Below, piece after piece: positions 1-12,133 of a stretch of 64,000 bases of DNA (the stretch's first letter is position 1; every line of letters starts with the position of its first letter). Origin of the DNA: Chamaea fasciata (lineage: Eukaryota > Chordata > Aves > Passeriformes > Sylviidae); contig JARCOQ010000008.1 in assembly GCA_029207755.1 (NCBI GenBank), positions 25,223,021 through 25,287,020 of the forward strand. The letters run 5' to 3'. The translations under genes and the position numbers were made by a program. The notes below the pieces were generated by a model. That model saw only the letters and a list, made by a program, of their open reading frames with translations, was not told where the DNA came from and searched no databases.

Positions 1-2262
1 TAACCCCAGCTGTGCTTTCAGCCTGATTTTGGTCTTTTTGAAAATTATTTAGCCTGGAATTTGACTTTGAAGTTTTCCTTTATGAAGATAACTCTCTGTG
101 AGGAGACCACTGTAGTTGCCACCTGTGTCTGTCCTGCTCAGAAGTGCAGGATCTGATCTGCAGTGGGTTTCTCCTCACCGCTGGACTTGGGGTCAGCTCT
201 CTGAATGTTAGGAGCCACCAACTGGTGTAAGGGACCAGCCATATAAATGTAGTTCTGCAGCTGTTATGTGTTTACACTTACACAATTTAGAGGCAATGTG
301 AGGAGGAGGGATCTCTGCTTCTGCAACAAACCTAGCTTCTCTAGATTTAGTTAAGTTTAACCCAGCCTCTGGTAAGTGTTGTAAGCTTTCCCTGAGGAAA
401 TCACATTTCTCCATAGCGCCCAGTGGTTGCAGCAGTCAGTGAACACCACAGGGATGCAAGGGAAAGCAGGGTACAGACTCACAAAAACTACAATACCAGA
501 AAAAGCAAAAGAAACATCTCTCCCATCTTCTGGCCTAACATCATGAAGGCAGCTGAAAACCAAGGATTTTATTGTGTGACCCTTCTTTCTTGTTTCTGGT
601 GCTTGGAAATATAGTCATAAAAGAAGATCTATTGCTAAATAGATCTTAAAAAAAGAAGGAAAAATCAGCCTTGCAGATAAATTAAAAAAAATATTATGAA
701 CATATAAATTAGTGAGCATATATTGACAGATAAGTAACTCTACAACCCCTAGAAACATAATCACCATAAATATTTGAGATAAAATCGGCAGACAGGGATC
801 ATATATTTTCTTATTAGATCAAGAGCCATATCTAGAAAAAAATTAAAAACTGAAGGGACTAGTGGGCACAACAAGCCTTTCTTTGGGCCTAGAGCACAAG
901 CAGCCAACTTCCAGGTAAATAAATGTTGGGGACAACTGTAGTACTTTGATTTAATTACAGCAATCAGTGAAACAATTAGAGTGAAAAGGGTTGCTAAAAT
1001 CTCAGAAACAGGTGGGAACATTCAGGTTTGATTTCCCAAGTCAAGCATTCATGATGACACTGAGCCAGGCATCCAAACCTTTCCTTCCTCTTGCTGTTCC
1101 TGGTCTTACCTTTGCTGCACAGACAGCACTTCTGTGAAAAGGCTCTGGAACAGGATTAGAGAACTGAGTGAATTAAAAAACAATGAAAAAAGAATTAAGC
1201 CTTTTTTTCCCCTTTAGGTCACAGGACATCTGTAGAGGTAGAAGGAAAGGACAGTCTTTCTTAAAAATTTCAACCCATGGCCCCAGTGCTTCCAGAACTA
1301 CTGCTATGAACAGCTGATGTCTGTTTGGCTCAGCTGGATCTGACATCAATAGAAATTAGGAGGTAGTGGGAAAGGGTTGTCTGGCCACTGTCAATGCTCA
1401 TAGGACACACAGTGTTGTGGCATGCTATCCAAAGGCTGCTTGTCATGTGAGCTGGAACTTCATCTGTGCCCTAGAAAGAGCCTGAAGACAGGAGGACTTT
1501 TAATGACGGCTGGTAGAGAAATAGGTATATTTGGTATGTGTGGGTGGGGTTTAGGATAGACTGTTACGATTTACTTTCTCAGAGTTGAAGAGTAATGGCC
1601 CCCCATGTAATTGTGAGAGACTCAATTTTAATAAATGTTTTTGATATTGCTGGAGGCCCAGATGTGCTATGAAGATAACAGACTCTTGCCATATTGCAGC
1701 AGCTTCGATAAACCAGATCTTGCTCTTTGGGTAAAACTCAGAAGAAAACACAATCCTGATGAAGCAAGACATTGGATAAGTTTCCGTCTTAAGCACCAAT
1801 GTAAGATCCACCATGGGAGGGCTTCAGACTATTTCTCACCTGACAAGAAGGCATGTGGATAGCAGCAGCAAACACAGACTCAGAGCCTATAAACAAGCCA
1901 GGTGAGCAGAGAGCTCTACACCTGTATCCCCTGCCTGTTACTCATCTATGGAACTTCTTGCTTGTAAATTTCCAAAGGACATGCTGGAGTCTCATAACCT
2001 GACAAAAAATGGTAGAGGATGCTTGTTGCAGACTCCAGCTACCCAGGGCACTCTACTCACATCCATGTTCCCTACAGTTCCTGCTGAGAGTTAGCATCAG
2101 TGATGAATTTCACACTGTTCACCATCACAGAACAAAGTGACAGCTCCTTATTTGGTACATAAATTATCGCCTTTCATGACGTTGGATGCTTAAACATATT
2201 ACTCAAAGCTGCATTCTTCTATGTTTTAAGAGGTTTCACTATTTTTAATGTGACAGGGAGGC
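1..2262. other. Non-coding stretch, no element recognised
   Basis: AT-leaning single-copy sequence. The longest open frames are an 87-codon frame on the minus strand (1551-1814) overlapping a 75-codon frame on the plus strand (1635-1862); neither resembles a known domain, and the mutual overlap argues for chance. A polypyrimidine tract ending in AG at 1217 followed by GTAGAA at 1238 would bracket only 20 bases and is not called as an exon. Confidence 0.6.
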
Positions 2263-2282
2263 TTATTTATTTATTTATTTAT
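2263..2282. repeat. Short (TTTA)n microsatellite
   Basis: About five units of TTTA, interrupted only at the ends. Directly downstream the block GAGGATAAATC occurs twice, at 2285-2295 and 2305-2315, a 20-base-period duplication that may come from the same slippage-prone stretch. Confidence 0.85.
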
Positions 2283-3083
2283 CGGAGGATAAATCTCTTG
2301 TTTAGAGGATAAATCACCTGCAGTGCACAGTTATCTGGAGATGAGAGAAAATATTTTTTCATGGTCATTCATCCAAAAGTCCCCAAAGGCTATGGACACA
2401 CATCCAATGTGGTTGCAGTCTGTGCACCATGAGTAAAACACAGTGCCAGAAATCTATTGCTTTCATGGACATCTCACAGCAGCCACAGCTGTTGTTCACC
2501 CTCTAAGTTTTGGGGAAAGGAAAACCTCTGTGCTTTGTGCTTTTGACCTGGCCCAATTTTTATCTTTAATTCATTTGTTGTGCCGCTGAGATGAAGAAAG
2601 TCTTCCATGTCAGAGATTAGTTCTTCTTGTTTCACTGAAGACTTCTGCTCTGTGGGAAGCATTATTTAGGTGAGTAACCAAAAGATGATTCAATGGCAGG
2701 TGCTTATCAGCTGTTAGAGGTCAGTTTTTGAACAAGCTGGTGCCATGTACCCCTTCTCCTGCACTGCTGGTCCTTGCCTCATTCCCGAGGATTTACTGTC
2801 ATTACTACTTATCTTTTCTGTTTCCTCTCACTGTTAATGTGGCTGATGAGCCATATATGGAGCCTGTTATCTCTTCCTGTGGTTTAAGCAGCATAAGATC
2901 TAGGCTGAAACCACCATTAAGTGAGTTTTTGAAGGAGTATAATTTATATTGGGTTAGAGGCAAAATGTGCCATGCCCTCGTCTGCCTTCTCCCCTGATCC
3001 TGGTCCAAAATTATTCCTGGTTTGCCATCAAATATCAGAGTTTTAATGGCACTTGTTGAAAAGAGAAATTTTATTGGATGAAG

Positions 3084-3117
3084 TAGTTAGAGCTACAAAG
3101 TAATTAGAGCTACAAAG
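3084..3117. repeat. 17-base tandem duplication
   Basis: Two head-to-tail 17-base units, 3084-3100 and 3101-3117, differ at one position (tagTTAGAGC versus taATTAGAGC). The near identity suggests a fairly recent replication-slippage duplication. The surrounding 300 bases hold no gene. Confidence 0.9.
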
Positions 3118-3171
3118 TGTCATTCTCAACACTCAAGTTGCCCCTATGAGTCTGTTTGGTTTTTTTCCAAA

Positions 3172-3218
3172 GCAGACTGGAATAGTTTTAGATAATTTCC
3201 AACGTGATTCTGTGATGT
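3172..3218 (+). mobile_element. Possible CR1 LINE 3' end, very worn
   Basis: The segment reads like the 3' end of a CR1 element in sense orientation: a GGACTAGATGATC-like stretch (gactggaatagttttagat), then TTTCCAAC, then the terminal octamer-like GATTCTGTGATG. It is short and diverged, so this is a weak call; a chance resemblance is possible. Confidence 0.3.
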
Positions 3219-3252
3219 CCCTTACAGCTCTCTGGGATTTTACTCTTTTTAT

Positions 3253-3280
3253 CTCCTAATACTGAAAGCTCCTAATACTG
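3253..3280. repeat. 16-base imperfect tandem duplication
   Basis: CTCCTAATACTG occurs at 3253-3264 and again at 3269-3280, separated by AAAG. It looks like a slippage duplication with no evident function. Confidence 0.85.
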
Positions 3281-4600
3281 GTCATCGCTACACAAGAAAT
3301 CCTGCCTTTTATGTGCAGATCCAAGTTTGGACAAGGTACATTTGAAATATTTTGGCATTGAACAGAGCTCCTAAAACCATATACCCTTGAGCTTGCAGCC
3401 AGCCATGCTGACAAAGGGGCTATACTTGACTTTGTGTAAGATCCAAGAGCTGGAATGCCAACTCACGTGAGTCTATCCCATATCCTGCCTGATTTGATAT
3501 TTTGGGGAATGACTGAAAGAGAAGTGACTTCCAAGCTTCCTTCAGATACTTTTAGACAAACCCAGGAGGTGTTTTTGGAACATGCTAAACAGCACACCTT
3601 AGCAGTACTACTGTGTCAGTAGATTACAAATATTAGCGCTTTGTAGTTACTATCTTCAAAGTGACAATAAATGAGCCCGATTGGCACATCTATAAGTAAT
3701 TTGCATTTTGTGTTATTTTTGTACAATTATGTGTTTGAAGAGAGAATGATTTTTTTTCTTCTTTTATTTTTTTACCCACCCCTTCCAAAACTCCCTTAAT
3801 TACTTTCAGTTCAGGTTGACTTACCATCTTATTCTGGGTAATGAAAGTCAGATGGGAAAGAGTGAAACTTAGTTTAAAGTAAATCAGTCTGTTAAGTCGA
3901 ATACAAAATGCACTTGTGGTTCATTCACTCTTGGTAGGGAAAAAGAGATGCTGACAATTCCCACTGAACACCTAGAGAAGAAAAGAAAAAAAATCATTAA
4001 AGCAAATATCAACACTGAGGATAGGAGAGGGAACAAACCCAGTGTGCGCTCTGTCTCTGAAGTGTTGCTGCATTACAAAAGCATGGGAAATAGTTCACAT
4101 GAATTTCAGAAGTTTCTATATTTTTTTCTTTCCTCCTGCCCCAGAAGCTTCATCAGTCCAGATTATGTGTGACACAAAGAAACAGTACTGTCATTGCAAT
4201 TTGCATATTCCTTTGCAGGAGACTAAAGTGAAGTCCCATGACTAAACCTTTCTAGAGCTGTGTAGAACCCTTGGAAGGGAAAAGATTCTGTGGAGGGGAC
4301 TCAGCTCTATCTCCTCTAGCACAGAGGCAGAGCTGGGAGAGGTTGTGATGTTCTAGGCTGTTGAAAATAACCTGTGTGCGCTTGTGCTTGCAAGCTCTCT
4401 TCCCTACCCAGAGGGCTGTAATTGATTGATAGAGGTCTTGGGCAGAGGCTGGCAGCTGCAGCTGGCCCTCAGCAGCTTGTCAGGCTGTTCTCACCACCAG
4501 CATGTTCCTGCTTTTGGCAGACAACTTTCTAGGATACTCCTTCTCCCAGCTCCCTGATGAAGCAGCGTGGGCTAGTGGAACTGCAGACTCTGCCTCTTCA
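3281..4600. other. Non-coding stretch, nothing recognised
   Basis: No repeat signature or credible exon was seen. Two overlapping plus-strand frames of 74 and 67 codons (3948-4172, 4042-4245) share DNA in different frames and show no domain. The shared TTTTTTTCTTTCCTCC tract near 4122-4138 makes both translate to low-complexity residues. Confidence 0.55.
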
Positions 4601-4609
4601 ACCCTGATC

Positions 4610-4735
4610 AGGTCAAAACCTCTGTGCATGCTCTTCCTAGAGGTGGGACTCAGAAGTGACCAATTCTAGTGCCGTTGTGCCTTCCCTTCTGTACTTCACT
4701 TTCCTCAGCTCGAAGATGAGGGGAAGATTTCCAAA
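4610..4735 (+). mobile_element. Possible MIR-like (core-SINE) fragment
   Basis: The order of motifs recalls the 3' half of MIR-type tRNA-derived SINEs: AACCTCTGTGC, then CACTTTCCTCAGCTCGAAGATGAGGGG, resembling the family's CTCAGTTTCCTCATCTGTAAAATGGGG. Several gaps separate the matching pieces. This is a family-level resemblance only. Confidence 0.25.
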
Positions 4736-5349
4736 CTTGTGAAAGCAGGTAGTTCTGGACCAGCTGCATGCAGAGTACCACAATGAGGTTAATAGTGCAC
4801 TGCCTTCCCTAACCTTCTCAACTCCTTAGCTGGAAAGATCTATCTAAGCAGAGAAATTCTCATTTTCAATTCACAGCCTGCATATTAAAGTTCCAGCAAA
4901 ATTTCCAAGGTAGGGTGACATATGTAAAGTATTGTTACTGCTGATTTCTCTCTGGCTTGCAGGTGTTGGGTTTGTTTTCGGCTCATTGCCGTTAATTGGA
5001 ATGAATTTTAATGAGTTCATGTGGCTTAGAATTGAGTCAGTTATAACTAATTCCATGTGTACATGCCAGATATAAGTGTATGAAAAATCTCACGATGAAA
5101 TAATTATTTCCTTGCAGGAACAAGAGCTGACAATGCCAGCAGCTACCTAGTACCAGCCTGGAATATGTATCCTGAATTAATCTGAGGCTCCAAAACTGTC
5201 TCAAATTACTCCTAATCCCTGGGACCACAGGCAAGGTCTCTCACCATGATACACTTCAATTTCCCCTCTCTGCAAGGATGTCAGAGCCAGGAGCCCCCTT
5301 TCAAAACGGGTTTTTGAGATCACTTAACAAACAGTGCAATGTGACCAAA

Positions 5350-5468
5350 TGCAGCTATAGAACAGTTTAGGTTGGAAGTCCAGTCATCAGCCTAACACTG
5401 CCAACCATGTCCCTAAGTGCCACATGTAGGCAAAGTAAGTGGAAACCACTCCAGGAAAGGGATGACAG
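5350..5468 (-). mobile_element. CR1 LINE 3' end, truncated
   Basis: On the plus strand the piece begins with ctatagaacagtttag and gttggaagtccagtcatcag, then AACACTGCCAACCATGTCCCTAAGTGCCACAT in fragments. This order is the reverse complement of an avian CR1 3' region, so the element lies on the minus strand with its 3' terminus near 5350. It is 5'-truncated, as nearly all CR1 copies are, and too short to code for anything. Divergence is moderate. Confidence 0.75.
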
Positions 5469-7420
5469 CTTATCTTTCCATGACTATCATTTAGTGACAT
5501 GTGTGAGAGGCAGAGCATGAAGGAGAATTGCATATCTCAGCATCTCTCACAACTGGGGGCTCCATTTACAGTCCTGATAGAATATCCTTTGCTCATATGA
5601 AAAGGCGGGTGGGAAGGTGGCCCTGTGGTAATTTTTCAGGCTTCATCTGCCCCTTCCTTGTGCTTGATTTTTCCTTTTCAGATGTAGAACTTTGTGCCAA
5701 TGAAGATTAAAATATCTGTCCGACCTTCCTTGATGCAGGCATAGAACAAGTCAGTTGTCAGTATGGCTTTCCTCAGCCCCTTGTGCCAACAGCTAATGGT
5801 CTCACAGGGAAGAAGATGGGTGGCTGCTTGAAATGACCCATTTGTCTCAGTAAGCAGAAGGTGTGAGAGGCTCCTGGATGGCTACAGCACACACATATTC
5901 TCCTTATAGGAACTCGAAGTTAAACACCCCTTTTAATGAGGATGAGATACTTACATTTGCATGTGTCAGCCTTAATGGACTTTAAACTGTATAAACCAGC
6001 ACAGGGATCACTCCTGTACAATTGGAGAGGCTGGTGAGATGAGCTGAGAGGAGTGGTGCGTGTGTCCCTGTCATGTGATCTTCCTCAGCACCTGCACAGG
6101 AACCTTAACAAACTATGCTCTGTAACAGACCACAAAACAGCCCTAAGCTACACAGCCCAACATGACAAACAGCCTCCAGCATGCTTATTAAAAGAAATAC
6201 CATGAAATATGGGGCTTAGACAATTTTCCAAATTAAAGTGGCTCAGTATGTCACTGGGAGGCAGCTGGGCACTGCTGACTGCCCCTCTGTTCACATGGTT
6301 TTAATCTGAGACTGGAGCAGCATGATGTAACCTTTCTTTTCCTGGGGATAAGCCATGCTGTATTATCTGGGATGTTACCAAGGCTAAGGAGGAGTACGAT
6401 TATTGTAGTCCTGCTGCTGTGTAATAATGTACTGATCATCAACATGATGTTCTGCTCCAGCCTGATTTTGAGCCTGAGCTTTGAGCGTGATTCACTCTGA
6501 GCGTCCCCTGGATGGGTTCACAGCTTGCTATATTTTACTTAAGCTTGGGGAGGGCTTTCTAAGACATGTCTGTTTTCTTGCCGCCTTGACTCTGTGCTGT
6601 CTTTTTCCAAACTGGAGAATGTGAAAGCCTGCAGGAGATCCATGCTGGCTTTGACATGATGGACCAAGACAGGTCTCAGCAGGAAGGACACAGCTGAACT
6701 CAATGTTGATCCCATGGCAATCCAGTATGGGAGTTCCTCTGAGATGAGAAAGTGAGTATCCACTGATGGCCAAGAGGAAAGGGTCTTAATGAGATGTTTA
6801 CCCAATTTATCTTGGGAAAATGTTCCCACAGAGCTGCCACAATCGCTGACTGGACATTGACAGAAACCTGCCTTTTTCTCCCCATGGCTATGGCTGCTCT
6901 GACCTACCACAACCCTTCTTTGGGGATCTCAGCAGGACTTGCTAATTCTGTCTCACCACTGAGCTAAAGCAGAAATGCAGTTACTAAAAGGCTCCAGTAA
7001 ATTAGAGACTGGCCAGGGGGCTTGGATCCAATCCAGCTTTCAGTGTAGACACAGCAAATGATACATTGACTGAACTTGTCTGTATCCCTTTGCAGAGATC
7101 AGATCCTGGTTCCTGCTTCACAACTACTAACACTGCTCTGACAGAAGTGACTGATGCCTTTAGATCCCAGAGTCACAGTTCAGCTCATGTGCACAACCTA
7201 GCCAATGGACTGCAGCATGGTTTTGCAGAAAACTATTTCATTGCAGTATAGATTTGGTTTCAGATTCTTACATGGGAATGCTAGTGCCTCAGAAAGGTTA
7301 TTTTGTAGCTGCCTTTATTTTTGTCAAAGGAGTTAGGTTTTTTTTTATTGGATCTGCTCTGTAATAGCTATGATTTTAAATCATATTTGATATAATTTTC
7401 CAACCCCTTAAAATTCTCAT
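5469..7420. other. Non-coding stretch, nothing recognised
   Basis: Three overlapping minus-strand frames (6528-6773, 6539-6910, 6700-6885; the longest 123 codons) lie in a stop-poor segment of about 380 bases. They give unrelated proteins in different frames with no domain or compositional sign of selection, so no gene is called. An octamer-like ATTTGCAT lies near 5955 without further context. Confidence 0.55.
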
Positions 7421-7429
7421 CTGGCCCTT

Positions 7430-7600
7430 GGTTTAGCAAGCTTTGATCCCACAACACCCCTTATCCCTTTTCTTGATGTCAGCAGTAGCCCCATTACAGC
7501 TGGAGTCCAAAAGGCTAATCGACTAAACCATAATTATTGAGTTTATTCTCCCTGGTGTGAGCTGGGGACATCCCCCGCTAGTGATAAGTGAGTCCTCAGA
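7430..7600. promoter_or_regulatory. Weak candidate conserved non-coding element
   Basis: A compact block free of repeats carries GGCTAATCGACTAAACC, CCATAATTATTGAG and CTTTGATCC (TCF/LEF-like) within about 170 bases, with retained CpGs. The motif mix resembles developmental enhancers, but conservation was not tested and the motifs are short. Confidence 0.2.
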
Positions 7601-7604
7601 AAAG

Positions 7605-8600
7605 CAAGTTGGGTAGCAGGGAGATAGCTTGCTCATCGACCTGGTAGCTTTGTGTGAGGTGATAGATTTCTGGTTCTGTAAATGCTTTCAGGTTCAGCAG
7701 CCTGAATACTGCCACAGTCTAATCCAGCCATGTCCAGTTGGCCTGCACACAACTCCATCTTGCAGACAACCTGATTCCTTCTGCAAACCTGTGAGAAACT
7801 TTGTGTTGATACCTAGTAGGTCCCTGAGGCAGGACCTGGAAGGACTGTCCAACTTGGGAGTGCAGTTGCTCACTGTGCTCCCCTGACCCTGGGTGTTTCT
7901 TTGGAGCAGTTCTGAAGGAGCACATGAACTCATGGTGTGGCTTAGGAGCTCAGGCACCATGATTTCCCAGAGAGGTTTCCAAAGAGTTTCCAACAATTGA
8001 TTCTGGTGCATGGTGCACTGGACTTTGTGATCTCGAAATGAAAGTGTCACTGTAACCTCTCTTCTTCAGCAGCAAGGAGCAACATGGTGTGATGCTACCC
8101 TGGGATTTGTCCCCAGCTACTGCAGAGGGAAACAGAGATAATGTCTTCAGCTCTACAGCCTTTCCATGGGGAAGGGAAAGACTGCAGAGTGAGGCTTGGA
8201 GGCTGCTGGTGGTAGGACAGATGCTGTCTTCCTGCTGTGAAACCTTGGTCAGATGTGGAAACACATGTGCCTTTTAAAAGAGAGTCTGTAGGGTGGAAAA
8301 AAAAGGGAGCAAAAGGACTCTTTCTCTCTTTTTTCTTTTTTCGTAAGAAGAGAAAAACAGCTGTCTCAGCCCGGTAAGGTACATTTGAAATGATTTTGAA
8401 AGGCACTGTGGGGAACTGGACTTCTTCTCTTTAAGAATTTTCTGCAGCTAAATAAGAAAAAATAACAAAACCTGAAACAACAGTGAGGAAGTCTAGAGGC
8501 TTCTCACAAAGTTTGCTGGTGAAAGACAAGATTTCCCTGTGACTGAGAGGGTAACTGCTGGCCAGAACAATCATTCAAGCATCTGAGCAAAGACAGAAGC
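7605..8600. other. Non-coding stretch with overlapping chance frames
   Basis: Frames of 85 to 118 codons on both strands (7629-7886 plus; 7694-8050, 7950-8264 and 8095-8406 minus) overlap one another over the same DNA. At most one could be real, and none shows a recognisable domain, a good start context or splice signals at its ends. Confidence 0.55.
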
Positions 8601-8602
8601 AT

Positions 8603-8625
8603 ATGTGTGTGTGCGTGCATGTGTG
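8603..8625. repeat. Short imperfect (GT)n tract
   Basis: Alternating purine-pyrimidine tract with GC interruptions (atgtgtgtgtgcgtgcatgtgtg). It is too short to be a highly mutable microsatellite. Confidence 0.8.
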
Positions 8626-8860
8626 AATCCTTTGGACAGCTTTGAGTGAGGAAAAAAGCCTCACTGAAAGTGGCAGGAGGCAGTGTAGGAGTCAGCATCA
8701 CCAAATGCTCCCCCTTCTTTCTTTGAAAAATCACACCAGGCTATGTACTACCCTCACAGATTAGAATGAAAATAATGGGTTTTCCAGTGAAGCCCACATG
8801 TGGTGAGGGAGGCATTTACTATACAAACATTCATATTTTTATACATAAGTACACAGTGAC

Positions 8861-8903
8861 TACATATATAAATATAGTCATATATGTATACATGTATGTG
8901 TAA
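8861..8903. repeat. AT-rich alternating tract
   Basis: Low-complexity sequence of TATA/CATATG-type alternation (acatatataaatatag, catatatgtatacatg). It is partly self-complementary. No transcription start context accompanies the TATA-like strings. Confidence 0.75.
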
Positions 8904-9660
8904 GAAATTTTAGACCATCTATTTAGCAGTTTCTTTTTGATCATATACTTCCCTGTGCTTCTTTATGCTGTTTTTTATGCTTTTGTTTCCCACTGACACA
9001 TTTTCCATCTTTTCCCCAAATCAGAGCCTGTGTGGCCAGGTCCTGTCTTTCTGCAATCAGCCCACTCAGAGCCAGAGGTAAAGAAACACAGGGCTTTGTG
9101 TATTGTGAAAGATTTTCTCATTTTCCTGGATAACTGAAAATAAATAGTGATTAGATTAAAACAAACAACTATGCACTCCTCTACCAAACTACTGGACCTG
9201 AGAAATGGAGGAGATTGCTGGTGTGGGGCTGTAGTAATCATAGCTTGGCATGATGGAGCACCCTTCAGGCAGACGAAATAGACCCCCAGCTTGCTACGTG
9301 TTTTATTGTTCCCATCCTGTGGTGCTGTGTTGATTTACCACAGCAGAGGAAGCTGTGTTTTCAGATGTGTGTTAGCAAAATCAATTCCCCCACTCCAGAG
9401 CACAGACTGGTGGAGCTGAGCACAGCAGGGGCTCCGTGTCCCTGGCAGCAGGCGGATGCTCAGGACAGCATGAGTGAGATGGAGGAGGCAAACACAGGAG
9501 GGTGGTGGAACTCAGGATGTAACCAGGCAAGTATCAAACCTCTGGAGTGATTCTGGTGATGCCCATTCCCCCAGCTCCTTGCCTACCTGATGAAAAGCTG
9601 CCTTCTACGTGGCCATTTCTGTCCCTCACAACAGCCTGCCCTGACAGACTTTTTGTGGGG
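8904..9660. other. Non-coding stretch, nothing recognised
   Basis: An 88-codon minus-strand frame (8975-9241) and a 61-codon plus-strand frame (9365-9550) show no domains. The second half is slightly GC-richer (cagcaggggctccgtgtcc near 9424) but has no CpG cluster. Confidence 0.55.
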
Positions 9661-9681
9661 AGCACATTACTGTTGCCTTTT

Positions 9682-9736
9682 ATAACCATATTTGGTTTTA
9701 TAGCCAAATTTCTATTTTGGTTTTTTAACCAAAATT
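9682..9736. repeat. Cluster of TTGG/CCAA inverted repeats
   Basis: Inverted repeat with arms ATTTTGGTT (9714-9722) and AACCAAAAT (9727-9735) around a TTTT loop. Just upstream, AACCATATTTGGTTTTAT and AGCCAAAT carry further TTGG/CCAA pairs. It could be a NFI- or CCAAT-like site cluster or simply self-complementary AT-rich DNA. Overlapping frames of 92 and 102 codons on opposite strands cover it and are not considered genes. Confidence 0.6.
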
Positions 9737-9739
9737 CCA

Positions 9740-12040
9740 ACACATTACGACTCTGTGGACATGACCTTTGGAGCTTAATGTTGTCACGGGGGTTCCTTGC
9801 TGATGAACGCATTCAAAGACATTCAGATGAGGCATCCCCAGCTCCTGTCTCGTGAGGTAATGGCTGGAAAGGCACCAGAAACCAAGGTGATTGGAGGAAG
9901 CTGGGAGTGGGTAATCTGAATAAATAAGAAATTCTGTGAGCAATGAAGTGACTGAAATGTTCTCGATCATCTCTTTCCCCCGTTCTTGTGACACTGCAAT
10001 CTGAGCAGACTTTCAAATGTCTCCTTCCACACAACAGTGCTATGGGGCAAGGAAAAATTCAGCATATTACTTGAAGTATTAACAAGTATGGAGAGAGAGC
10101 TTTCCTGACATGGGACCAGTGGAATTTGCAAGTTAGCTGAAAGCACAATGAAAATGCACCACTTAGGGAATATATAAATAATTCCATACATTATTCTATA
10201 GCACATCAAAACACAGAGCCAGCCTCACACGCTTCAGCAGTTTTTCCTTCTGAGTGTTTTAAATGAGCTTGAAACTCTTTCAGATGCTTTTCTTCATAGG
10301 TGAATGGCTATCCAATGTACCAAAAGCAAAAAGGTAATTAAACTTTAAACTCTTAAAATGCCAAGTACCACTGGGATAACACAGGGGTAAAACACAGTAA
10401 TTGTTTATATTTACTCTACGTCTAGTTACCATTTCTTTTCAGGTGTCTGCCAGAACTGCTAGCTTGGGAAAGGCAAAAAATGTAAGAATCAGTTTGTCGT
10501 TATAAAGTTAGAACTTCAAAGTCTTCATTGACTTTCAATGTGGTGTGATCTCATTACCTGCCTGCTGAGAACAGTGCTCTACTTGACGCTGGTAATGCAG
10601 GGGGGCTTCTTTCCCATGTATTTCAAAGCCCTCCTCTTTCTCTAAAGCCCTGGCAGCACTGCATCCCAACTCAGAGGATCTGAGCATGCTGCGTGCCAGG
10701 CCTTGAGACTGCACTTTTAAAAGAGAAGAGTGAGTCTCTGCCCTCTTTCTCTCAAGTCCTTTCCCAATTTTCTACAGCCATGGCCACTCCAGAGGCATTG
10801 GAAACTCCCAAGTCCTGGTGTAAGAAAAACATCTCTGTGCTACGTTTTCTGTTTAGTAGGAAGAAAGGAATAAAGTTGTTACAGGAATAAGAGCAAAGGA
10901 AAGGGTGTTTAAATTACCACCACAAGGAATTTTTTACTGCCAGGTCACATGACAAACCATGCTAAAAGTGTTACAATCAAGTGTGAGGCCCTGTGTCTCA
11001 AGTGTGATGATATAGATGCACACACAAGACCCAAATAATCCTAGAAATATTTAAGGGACTTGTTTGAGTTTATGAACTGACTTTGACAATATTCTCAAGT
11101 CTCTGCTCTGTTTAAGAAGAAATGTTACATTTCCAGGTCTGATTTTAACATGTTAACTGTAAAAAAAGATGCAAGAGAGAAGAGTAAATATAAACCAAAT
11201 CTTATATTTCTTGGGCATTGGCTTAGGAGAAGGTATGAAGTTTTTTATTCTTTGAAGGGGTTACTGTGTGTGTAACTGGCAGAGGCCATGTAGGGACTTT
11301 GATGAGGGAATTTTTCCCTTCTTATATCTTTCCTATCCCAAAATGGACACTGCCAATAAGCCTTGGTTTCTAAGCAGAGGTGTAATGCACAGGATGCCTT
11401 TTCAACTTGGCCCCAGACTGCTTTTGAGCAGATGTGAGCGAGTCCAATTTTCATACTAATGGGTGTGTTGAGCTTATCAAACTTTCAGTTGAAAACTGTG
11501 ATAAACCATCTTTGTAGCAATTGTGAATCTGTGTTTTGTCAGACTGCTCCAGATTACTGACAGTTTAGGTGGTCCCACAAGCTCCCAAAAGATCTGCCTT
11601 TGCAGGGCAAGTTCTGCTAATGCTCAGATATTTCACATTAAGTACATTGCAGACTGCTACAGGATTATCTTTCTTTGTTTAGAGGCAGTGAAAAGCTTGT
11701 ATAACAATCCACTCTAAAGATCAGACTCGCAGTGTATTTCTGCAAACAAGATCTCTGGAGTGATCAAAAAACTGGAAAAGGCTTTTGGAAAATTTCTGAA
11801 CTTCTACAGAGGTTTGATTAGTTTTCAAGGTGGAAGATTCCCTTCTGTGTATATACATTCCCTGCCCTCAATGTTTACTCTAGAACACCCCAAAGAGCTG
11901 ATGACCTGGGTAACGAAATTAAAGCAAAAAAAAATCCTTTTACTCCCACCCTCTCTTTATAAAATGGCTTGTGATAAAGTCTTGCAGTAAAGACCAGTGG
12001 AATCAGCACTAGAATGATCATAAGGGTTAATTCCAAAGAG
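9740..12040. other. Non-coding stretch, one splice-bracketed candidate
   Basis: Single-copy sequence with no repeat family recognised. At 10443-10481 a 39-base segment is bracketed by a polypyrimidine-AG and a GTAAGA (see findings). Frames up to 90 codons (11875-12147 minus) are low-complexity Lys/Asn/Gln/Thr products of T-rich DNA. A (T)8 run and plain AT-rich spacer fill the rest. Confidence 0.5.
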
Positions 12041-12044
12041 ATTT

Positions 12045-12126
12045 GTGTCAGTTTTTTGTTTGTTTGTGGTGTTTGTTTGGTTTCATTGCTGGTGTTTTGT
12101 TTTATTTGTTTGTTTTCTTTGTTCAT
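12045..12126. repeat. T/G-rich low-complexity tract
   Basis: Strongly T/G-biased run built of GTTT and TTTG units (ttttttgtttgtttgtggtg, then ttttgttttatttgtttg) ending in ATTTTGCAG at 12133. The tract resembles a degraded (GTTT)n repeat. It makes the AG at its end look like a splice acceptor, which may be incidental. Confidence 0.8.
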
Positions 12127-12133
12127 TTTGCAG

